Shown here: in pieces, positions 7,997 through 13,109 of the stretch
Layout of the letters: the number at the start of each line of letters is the position of its first letter
Numbering within the stretch: position 1 is the stretch's first letter
Source of the DNA: Akkermansiaceae bacterium
GTDB lineage: Bacteria > Verrucomicrobiota > Verrucomicrobiia > Verrucomicrobiales > Akkermansiaceae
Assembly (NCBI GenBank): GCA_023301545.1
Contig: JALZUI010000088.1
Coordinates: forward strand, 1 to 16,169
Length of the DNA: 16,169 nt
Reading direction: 5' to 3'
The notes under the pieces: generated by a model
The model's database searches: none
Told to the model about the DNA's origin: nothing
The model's input: only the letters and a program-made list of their open reading frames with translations
Made by a program: the position numbers and the translations under genes

Positions 7997-9286
7997 ATGG
8001 CAAGCTCCTTTACCTACATCGCGATCGACGCGCAGAATCAAAAGATTAATGGCACGATCGCCGCCACTGATCGTGGCGAAGCTTTAAAGCAATTGGACCG
8101 TAAGGGGTTGCGTCCACTGAAGTTAGAGCAGCAGAAAGAGTCTAAGGGCGCAGCGGAAAAAGGAACCGCCAAATCAACTAAGCAAGGAGCGCGAGCCAAG
8201 TCGAGTAAGGCGAAAAAGCAAGTCGAGCCCACTGCGGGGCAGATTAAGCTTAAGAAGTCTGAGGTCATTCTTTTCACCGAAGAATTGTCGGACATGTTGT
8301 CGGCTGGGTTACAGCTAGAACCTGCCTTACGCTCGATGGGGAACCGCCAGCAAGCAGGGAACCTTCAACAGGTTTCTGAGCGCGTACGTGACCTTGTGCG
8401 AGACGGAACCTCGTTTTCCAAATCATTGAACCAAGTCAGTCCTAGCTTTGGACCTCTCTACACTAATATGGCGGCCGCGGGTGAAGCGTCGGGCGCGTTG
8501 GATACGATCTTATTACGCCAGGCGCATTACCTTAAGACTATTGGAGATCTCCAGAATAAGGTCATTCTCGCTCTGATTTACCCCGCATTCCTTGTTGTCG
8601 CTGGTTTGGGCGTGAGCGCGATTTTTATTACCACTTTGATTCCTCAGCTCTCAACCCTGCTCGAAAGTGTGCCAGGAGCGACGATGCCTAGAGGGGCCGT
8701 TATGATGCTAGCTACGACGGACTTCATGGCGAAATGGTGGTGGGTCATTCTGCTGGTGATTCTTGTACTAGCTCTCGCCTTTAAGGGGTGGAAAGATATC
8801 GAAGCGAATAAGCCTATCTGGGATCAAAAGAAGCTAGATATTCCATTAATCGGCGCCGTTACGCGAGACCGCTTTTATGTGCAGTTTCTGGAAACTATGG
8901 CGAACCTTGCTGGTAATGGGCTGACTCTTTTGCGTTCCTTGGAGTTGACTCGTAACGCCACGCAGAACCTGCACTTTAAGGAAGAGCTCAGTGAGGTTAT
9001 CGACCTAGTAGGGGATGGTCGTTCGCTTTCGAACTCATTGAAGCGATCAGGGGAGTTCCCTGACCTCTTGATCGATATGGTGATCGTAGGGGAGCAAACA
9101 GGGCAGATTGATAAAGCCCTCGCTAAGGCCGCTATTCGTTACGATAAGGAGCTAAATAACTCACTCCAACGAATCATGGCGCTTCTCATGCCCACGGTCT
9201 TAATCATGATCTCTATCCTAGTGGGGATGATGGTTTACCTCCTGCTTACCGCAATCTTCCAAACCGTAGGGAGCCTCGGAGGGTAA
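7997..9286 (+). CDS. GspF/PilC-family inner-membrane platform protein
   Basis: 429 aa. This is the platform protein on which the GspE/PilB ATPase acts to insert pilin subunits into a growing filament. Residues 1-45 are the usual N-terminal GspF segment (F-x-Y-x-A-x-D, then G-x-x-A-x-x-x-x-x-A). An unusual Lys/Ala/Ser-rich linker (about 46-88) separates it from the first GspF domain (about 90-215). Membrane segments are at about 188-213, 246-263 and 395-422. The second GspF repeat (about 290-420) has the Y-V-Q-F-L-E-T-M-A-N-L motif and the G-E-x-T-G-Q motif (V-G-E-Q-T-G-Q), mirrored by G-E-A-S-G-A in the first repeat. It forms a two-gene unit with the upstream ATPase. The basic linker is odd; otherwise it is a full-length member. 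Confidence 0.92.
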   Translation: MASSFTYIAIDAQNQKINGTIAATDRGEALKQLDRKGLRPLKLEQQKESKGAAEKGTAKSTKQGARAKSSKAKKQVEPTAGQIKLKKSEVILFTEELSDMLSAGLQLEPALRSMGNRQQAGNLQQVSERVRDLVRDGTSFSKSLNQVSPSFGPLYTNMAAAGEASGALDTILLRQAHYLKTIGDLQNKVILALIYPAFLVVAGLGVSAIFITTLIPQLSTLLESVPGATMPRGAVMMLATTDFMAKWWWVILLVILVLALAFKGWKDIEANKPIWDQKKLDIPLIGAVTRDRFYVQFLETMANLAGNGLTLLRSLELTRNATQNLHFKEELSEVIDLVGDGRSLSNSLKRSGEFPDLLIDMVIVGEQTGQIDKALAKAAIRYDKELNNSLQRIMALLMPTVLIMISILVGMMVYLLLTAIFQTVGSLGG

Positions 9287-9309
9287 AGTTTTTCTGAGAC
9301 TCCATTAAG

Positions 9310-9333
9310 GCCAGTGAGCTCGCGCTCACAGGC
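9310..9333. terminator. Hairpin between convergent genes, possible bidirectional terminator
   Basis: A 6-bp stem (9314-9319 with 9324-9329) with a TCGC loop is extended by 3 more pairs (9310-9312 with 9331-9333) across one A-A mismatch. It sits midway in the 66-nt gap between the convergent GspF/PilC and aminopeptidase genes. Neither strand has a clear T run after it, so it may attenuate rather than fully terminate. Confidence 0.4.
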
Positions 9334-9352
9334 TATTGGCTTTGCACTGAGT

Positions 9353-10456
9353 TTATGGGTTTAGGCTTTTGAGTTCCTCAAGGGTGAAGAGGCCGTCTTT
9401 ACGGATGCAGACGTCATCAAACCAAATTTCTCCGCCGCCATAGTCTGGGCGCTGAATCGAGACCATGTCCCAGTGTACTTGTGAGCGGTTCCCATTGTCT
9501 GCTTCTTCGTACGCTTGGCCAGGGGTGAAGTGGAAAGATCCATCGATTTTTTCATCAAAGAGAATGTCACGCATCGGCTCTTTGATCACAGGGTTCATCG
9601 CAATCGCAAATTCACCGACAAAGCGAGCTCCAGCGTCAGAGTCTAGGATCTCATTGAGTTCCTTAGTTTTTCCGCCCGCAGCAGTGGCTTCAATGATTTT
9701 TCCGTTTTCAAAGGTGAGCTTGATTCCGTCAAAGTGGAGACCACGGTAAATGGTGGGAGCATTGTGTGTGATGATTCCGTTGACCGAGTCTTTCACAGGA
9801 GCAGAGAAGACTTCGCCATCAGGAAGGTTGTAATTCCCCGCACATACGATGGCTGGGATGTCTTTGATAGAGAAGGTTAGGTCCGTTTCAGTCCCTACTA
9901 GGCGAACCTTATCAGTGCGATCCATGAGGTCTTTTAGGGCGTTCATTCCAGGGAGGAGGGAGCGGTAGTCGTAAAGACACACGTCGAAGTAAAAGTCCTC
10001 GAAGGCTTCGGTGCTCATGCTGGCTTGCTGTGCCATCGCAGGGTGAGGCCAACGGAGCACACACCACTTGGTGTTCTTCACGCGGTGGTCGAGCACAGGT
10101 CGCATGTGCTTCATGACGAGCTTGTTGCGGTCCGCTGTTACATCGCTGCTTTCGGCCGTGTTATAGCTCCCGCGGATCGCGATATAGGCGTCCATCTTTT
10201 GCATCTCGTCTAGGAGGAGGGCGCTAGAGAGTTCGTATTGCTCATCAGTAGCATCCTTTAGAAGTTCGCGTGAGATACGTGCGTTGTGCAGGCGGATAAA
10301 GGGTGTGCCACCCATCTCGCGGGTTTTGCGGATGAGCGCTAGGCCCATGGCTTCAGGAACATCAAAAAGTTCGATGAGGACGTTTTCTCCTTTTTGGAGG
10401 TCTACAGAATAAGTGATCAGTTGGTTCGCGAGGGCGTCGATTCTAGGGTCATGCAT
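9353..10456 (-). CDS. Family M29 metallo-aminopeptidase (AmpS/PepS-like)
   Basis: Predicted cytoplasmic two-metal aminopeptidase, 367 aa from the chosen ATG. Members of the M29 family (thermophilic AmpT, AmpS, PepS) bind two metal ions through Glu, Glu, His, His and Asp. Candidate ligands with matching order and near-family spacing are Glu215 (in NLPDGEVF, the family hallmark), Glu282 (in V-G-E-F-A-I), His309, His328 and Asp330 (H-W-D), plus the catalytic-site Tyr316 (G-Q-A-Y). A TTG nine codons upstream (10481-10483) could start a 376-aa form, but the ATG at 10454-10456 gives the usual N-terminus and is preceded by a weak purine patch. It is divergent from purN, with about 78 nt between the starts, and convergent with the GspF/PilC gene. 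Confidence 0.9.
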   Translation of the reverse strand: MHDPRIDALANQLITYSVDLQKGENVLIELFDVPEAMGLALIRKTREMGGTPFIRLHNARISRELLKDATDEQYELSSALLLDEMQKMDAYIAIRGSYNTAESSDVTADRNKLVMKHMRPVLDHRVKNTKWCVLRWPHPAMAQQASMSTEAFEDFYFDVCLYDYRSLLPGMNALKDLMDRTDKVRLVGTETDLTFSIKDIPAIVCAGNYNLPDGEVFSAPVKDSVNGIITHNAPTIYRGLHFDGIKLTFENGKIIEATAAGGKTKELNEILDSDAGARFVGEFAIAMNPVIKEPMRDILFDEKIDGSFHFTPGQAYEEADNGNRSQVHWDMVSIQRPDYGGGEIWFDDVCIRKDGLFTLEELKSLNP

Positions 10457-10471
10457 GATCTCAGTTTGATC

Positions 10472-10500
10472 TTGGTTTTGCAAAAAGGCAAATTTAACAT
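10472..10500 (+). promoter_or_regulatory. Weak candidate promoter for purN
   Basis: TTGGTT (10472-10477) and TAACAT (10495-10500) are separated by 17 nt, matching consensus at 3 and 4 positions. They lie upstream of the purN ATG with a purine-rich ribosome-binding patch (10513-10521) in between. The match is modest and is offered because of the correct spacing and the lack of a better candidate. Confidence 0.3.
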
Positions 10501-10534
10501 TTCTCTTTTTGTGGGAGGAGGCTTTAGTGCTCGT

Positions 10535-11113
10535 ATGAAAAAAATTGCCATTCTTGGGTCAGGCTCTGGAAGTAACATGCAAGCGATTGCCGATGCCATT
10601 AAAAGCGGGGAACTTGAGGCGGAAATCGTGTACGTTGGGTGCGATATTGAAGGCGCCTTCCTCTTTGAGCGCTCCGCTACCCTTGGGTTAGAGTGTGAAT
10701 TGATCGACTGTCATGGGTATAAGCAAAAGTTTCCCGCCGAGGCTCAAGCGTCTCTCGCTAAAAAGCTGAAAGATATGGGAGTGGATCTAATTTGCCTCGC
10801 AGGCTTCATGCGCCTCGTAGGGAAGCCGCTTTTGGAGGTTTTCCCAGCGCGAATCCTGAACATTCATCCCTCGTTACTCCCTGCCTACCCTGGTCTGGAC
10901 GCTTGGGCGCAAGCAGTCGATGACCGTGCTAGTGAGTCGGGTTGCACGGTTCATTATGTCGATGCAGGCATGGACACCGGCGAAATCATCGAACAAGCCA
11001 AAGTCCCTGTCCTAGCCGAAGATACAGCCAAGACCCTCCATCAAAGAATCCAAATCGAAGAACGAACCCTATACCCTAGAGTAGTGGCGCAGGTTCTAGA
11101 GGGAATTGGTTAA
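10535..11113 (+). CDS. purN: Phosphoribosylglycinamide formyltransferase
   Basis: 192 aa, the usual size for PurN. This enzyme transfers the formyl group of 10-formyltetrahydrofolate to GAR in the third step of purine synthesis, in the cytoplasm. Visible features are the N-terminal I-L-G-S-G-S-G-S-N-M phosphate-binding segment (6-15), the L-A-G-F-M-R-L folate-site motif (88-94), and the catalytic core I-L-N-I-H-P-S-L-L-P with Asn109 and His111. The later T-V-H-Y-V-D...M-D-T-G segment carries Asp147, completing the Asn-His-Asp triad. The frame stays open 141 nt further upstream into the divergent aminopeptidase gene. I chose the ATG at 10535 because the protein then begins with the conserved M-K-K-I-A-I-L, and a GGGAGGAGG patch lies 13-20 nt before it. 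Confidence 0.93.
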   Translation: MKKIAILGSGSGSNMQAIADAIKSGELEAEIVYVGCDIEGAFLFERSATLGLECELIDCHGYKQKFPAEAQASLAKKLKDMGVDLICLAGFMRLVGKPLLEVFPARILNIHPSLLPAYPGLDAWAQAVDDRASESGCTVHYVDAGMDTGEIIEQAKVPVLAEDTAKTLHQRIQIEERTLYPRVVAQVLEGIG

Positions 11114-11218
11114 GCGATCCTGAGGGGAGATAGTAGTGTATTGAGGAGTTTACTAATGTATGCACCATCGGAGATTAAATTAATTGCTCATATAAAATCT
11201 TCTGCAACATCTCACCGT

Positions 11219-11310
11219 AATCCCCCAACGGGGGATAATTTGTTAGCCCAGTCCGCAAGGGCTGGGTGTAAGGTTGACGAAGAAATTGTGAGCCCTGAAG
11301 GGGCGACATA
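11219..11310 (+). repeat. Composite palindromic repeat, copy A
   Basis: 92 bp with no indels relative to copy B, and 87 of 92 positions identical; the first 58 bp are a perfect match. It contains three hairpins: 11222-11226 with 11230-11234 (loop AAC); a 9-bp stem 11246-11254 with 11259-11267 closing a GCAA loop; and 11292-11295 with 11301-11304 (loop TGAAG). The middle hairpin pairs well only on this strand, because its two G-T pairs become A-C mismatches on the other strand. It lies 52 nt past the transposase stop codon. Confidence 0.85.
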
Positions 11311-11362
11311 GGCCTAAAGCGTGATACTCTGGTAATTTTCCGAATTTTCCTCGGAGGGAGAA

Positions 11363-11809
11363 TTAATCCCAAACATATTTCTCATCAAATTCAATATTAT
11401 GCTTGCGCAATAACTCTCGTAATTCGTCTTGGAATGAGAGCGTTTGATGGTGTTTTTCTTGGTTTGAAATGTAATTATTTACAATTTGTAGCTGAGACTC
11501 ACTAACTGAGAAAGCACCATAACCAGACTGCCAACCGCACCAAGTTAGACCCTTTTCCTTGATCAAGCACGTGGTGGAGGTTTTTATGGTGCCGACAATT
11601 TTTGACAGGGTTTGCGTTCGAGATAGGTTAAATAGGATATGAATATGATCAGAGACGGAATTGATGTTTATTGCGTGCGAATCGTGGTTGAGAAGGATTC
11701 CGGCGACGTATGAGTGGAGCTCGTTTTTTAGGTCTTTTTGTATTAGGTCACGACGGTCTTTGGTAGAAAACACGAGGTGAACGTAGAGTTTGGATAAAGA
11801 CTGAGCCAT
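11363..11809 (-). CDS. Y1/HUH transposase, IS200/IS605 or RAYT type
   Basis: 148-aa single-strand DNA transposase of the Y1 (HUH) superfamily, which cuts and rejoins DNA at hairpin ends through a tyrosine. Numbered from the ATG at 11809, the HUH motif is His55-Ile56-His57 (S-D-H-I-H-I-L) and the nucleophile is most likely Tyr113 in V-N-N-Y-I-S-N-Q. The family signature W-Q-S-G-Y-G-A-F-S-V-S spans 93-103, and the C-terminus F-D-E-K-Y-V-W-D is also typical. All catalytic elements are intact, so it may be active. An in-frame ATG at 11824 would add five residues. I prefer 11809 because the family usually begins M-A-Q-S-L-S-K-x-Y-V-H. A hairpin at 11826-11839 lies in the leader. The gene sits between two 92-bp direct repeats. 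No TnpB is present. Confidence 0.88.
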   Translation of the reverse strand: MAQSLSKLYVHLVFSTKDRRDLIQKDLKNELHSYVAGILLNHDSHAININSVSDHIHILFNLSRTQTLSKIVGTIKTSTTCLIKEKGLTWCGWQSGYGAFSVSESQLQIVNNYISNQEKHHQTLSFQDELRELLRKHNIEFDEKYVWD

Positions 11810-11825
11810 TTTATAATTTTCCATT

Positions 11826-11839
11826 AACGGGTGACCGTT
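11826..11839 (-). promoter_or_regulatory. Small hairpin in the transposase leader
   Basis: AACGG (11826-11830) and CCGTT (11835-11839) are perfectly complementary around a 4-nt loop, 17-30 nt before the preferred start codon at 11809. IS200 transposase mRNAs are known to carry leader hairpins that limit translation; a similar role here is inference. Confidence 0.35.
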
Positions 11840-11865
11840 TCAATATTTATTTTACGGCGTTGTAA

Positions 11866-11957
11866 AATCCCCCAACGGGGGATAATTTGTTAGCCCAGTC
11901 CGCAAGGGCTGGGTGTAAGGTTGGTGAGGAAATTGAGAGCCCTGAAGGGGCGATATA
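11866..11957 (+). repeat. Composite palindromic repeat, copy B
   Basis: Same orientation and length as copy A, differing at five positions, all in the last 34 bp. Its central hairpin is at 11893-11901 with 11906-11914 (GCAA loop). It begins 56 nt upstream of the preferred transposase start codon, so A and B bracket the transposase as direct repeats. With copies A and C it accounts for most of the gene-free stretch 11825-12200; I see no protein-coding gene there. Confidence 0.85.
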
Positions 11958-12026
11958 AATCCAAATAGGAGGTTCCGATAATACTTGGGTTTTTCGTGTA
12001 AGGCAGAGTTGAAGGGAGGGCTTTAT

Positions 12027-12115
12027 TATGCCCCTTCAGGGCATGGTTATTTTTGGGTATTGGTTACCCAGCCCTTGCGGACTGGGCTAACCAATTTCCC
12101 CCTTTCAGGGGGATT
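12027..12115 (-). repeat. Composite palindromic repeat, copy C (inverted, diverged)
   Basis: Inverted relative to A and B, about 89 bp. It shares the order of three palindromes but only a 25-bp core (12066-12090) is identical, covering the central GCAA hairpin. Its C-rich/G-rich hairpin has loop TGAAA in place of AAC, and the spacers between palindromes differ. B and C face each other 69 bp apart, the arrangement of paired REP units (BIME-like). Confidence 0.75.
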
Positions 12116-12200
12116 CGTTAAACGATCCTGAGGGGGAGCTTTATCAAACATCTCTTGGAAAATCGTTTACAAGCGGGGGTGTTTTTAGCAGGTTAGGGTT

Positions 12201-12623
12201 ATGTTAGAGCTCGACCAACCGATAAACCTAGAATTTACCATTCCCGCTAGCGATCCTCTGGGTCGGGAGCAGGTGGAAGGGAAGTTGCGGTTTCAGCCTG
12301 AAGGGTGTGAATTGCACTGGGCGTTGAGTGCAAATGTCTTTCGAGGCGGAAAAGGGGAGCATCAAATCGTGAAGCTGCCATACGGGGAGATTGATGAAGT
12401 GAACCTCGTGAAAAAGTGGTTGCGTCCTACTCGGATCAGCTTCCATGTCAGTAACCCCGAGTTGATTAAAGAAATCCCTGGAGTGGTGATGGGCAACCTG
12501 ACCTTTGAAATCGAAAAACGCTCTACCAAAGATTTAGAGCGCTTGCGGGACTACATTGACTTTAAGCAATCGCTCTTCCTATTTGAGAAGAACGATGCGT
12601 ACCTAAAAGGGCTGAAGGATTAA
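12201..12623 (+). CDS. Unrecognised 140-aa protein, probably beta-rich
   Basis: No family recognised. There is no signal peptide, membrane segment or catalytic motif. The first 115 residues alternate hydrophobic and polar residues in a way that suggests beta strands; a turn at about 45-52 holds a Gly-Gly-Lys-Gly cluster. Conserved-looking elements are L-P-Y-G-E-I-D-E-V (about 59-67) and W-L-R-P-T-R-I-S-F-H-V (about 73-83). The end (about 110-140) looks helical. Strands followed by a C-terminal helix resemble bacterial PH-like domains, but this is a guess from pattern only. Its stop codon overlaps that of the convergent KH-domain gene. A weak AGG lies in front of the ATG. Confidence 0.65.
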   Translation: MLELDQPINLEFTIPASDPLGREQVEGKLRFQPEGCELHWALSANVFRGGKGEHQIVKLPYGEIDEVNLVKKWLRPTRISFHVSNPELIKEIPGVVMGNLTFEIEKRSTKDLERLRDYIDFKQSLFLFEKNDAYLKGLKD

Positions 12624-12913
12624 CCTGCCGCGGCGATGCGGTCTTCCTCTTCGCTGATGGAGTTGATGCGGAGGAGGACGTTGACATCATGCTTTTCACC
12701 AGCGGCCTTAATTACACTGCGGATGGCACTGGCGGTGAATCCGTTTTTGCCAATCAATTTTGCAACATCGCGCTCGCTTAAGATGATGCGGTAGCTGAGC
12801 TGGCGGTCTTCTTCAGACTTGGCAAGTTTCAGGGTAGCATGTTCCTTGTCCTCGATGAAGTGAACTACAAGGTATTGCAGGAAATTTCTAATGTTAGCGG
12901 CTAATTCATCCAT
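12620..12913 (-). CDS. KhpA-like KH-domain RNA-binding protein
   Basis: 97 aa from the chosen start, close to the usual size of KhpA, a small KH protein that binds RNA and often pairs with KhpB/Jag. The region R-I-I-L-S-E-R-D-V-A-K-L-I-G-K-N-G-F-T-A-S-A-I-R contains the KH GXXG loop (Gly55-Lys-Asn-Gly58), followed by the expected helix and a final strand (V-N-V-L-L-R-I). The N-terminal part differs from typical KhpA in lacking the L-V-D-x-P motif and carries an extra His/Glu-rich stretch. An in-frame ATG at 12925 is four codons upstream. I chose 12913 because GGGAG lies 5 nt before it, one of the few clear ribosome-binding sites in the window. The gene is not beside rpsP/rimM, its common neighbours elsewhere. 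Confidence 0.8.
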   Translation of the reverse strand: MDELAANIRNFLQYLVVHFIEDKEHATLKLAKSEEDRQLSYRIILSERDVAKLIGKNGFTASAIRSVIKAAGEKHDVNVLLRINSISEEEDRIAAAG

Positions 12914-13109
12914 AATATCTCCCATACTTACAATTTAAACACGAATGACAAGCAAAACCTTTATTCTTGGCCGTAATGCAGTGTCTTACGTGGCTTTGTT
13001 TTACAGGGTCTTTACCGTTTTTGTTGTGAGGGGTGGTTAGGAGGGGCTTTTTTATCGAAAATTTGCTGTTCAATATGGGTGGGCTTTGTAGATATGACGG
13101 TATAAAGCT

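Larger units (their letters stand above)
11109..12138. mobile_element. Repeat and HUH-transposase cluster (REP/RAYT-like or IS200-like)
   Basis: This stretch holds one Y1 transposase gene, three copies of a composite palindromic repeat and, at its two edges, a 19-nt direct repeat with one mismatch (11109-11127 and 12117-12135). Neighbouring genes on both sides are intact and the left edge begins at the purN stop codon. HUH transposases associated with short palindromes are known as RAYT/REP systems, and IS200/IS605 elements also carry end hairpins. Which of the two applies here, and the true element ends, cannot be settled from one locus. Confidence 0.4.

Noticed and set aside
10481..10483. 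TTG start for the aminopeptidase
   Set aside because: It is possible, but there is no ribosome-binding patch before it, and the family N-terminus fits the ATG nine codons later.
10394..10534. Upstream extension of purN by 47 codons
   Set aside because: The extension is antisense to the aminopeptidase N-terminus, and the conserved PurN N-terminus begins exactly at the ATG at 10535 behind a ribosome-binding patch.
11219..12115. CRISPR array
   Set aside because: Only three repeat copies, far apart, in mixed orientation, with a transposase gene between two of them and no regular spacers.
12914..13109. T-box riboswitch upstream of ileS
   Set aside because: The leader has no T-box consensus and no terminator/antiterminator pair, although many IleRS genes in Gram-positives carry one.
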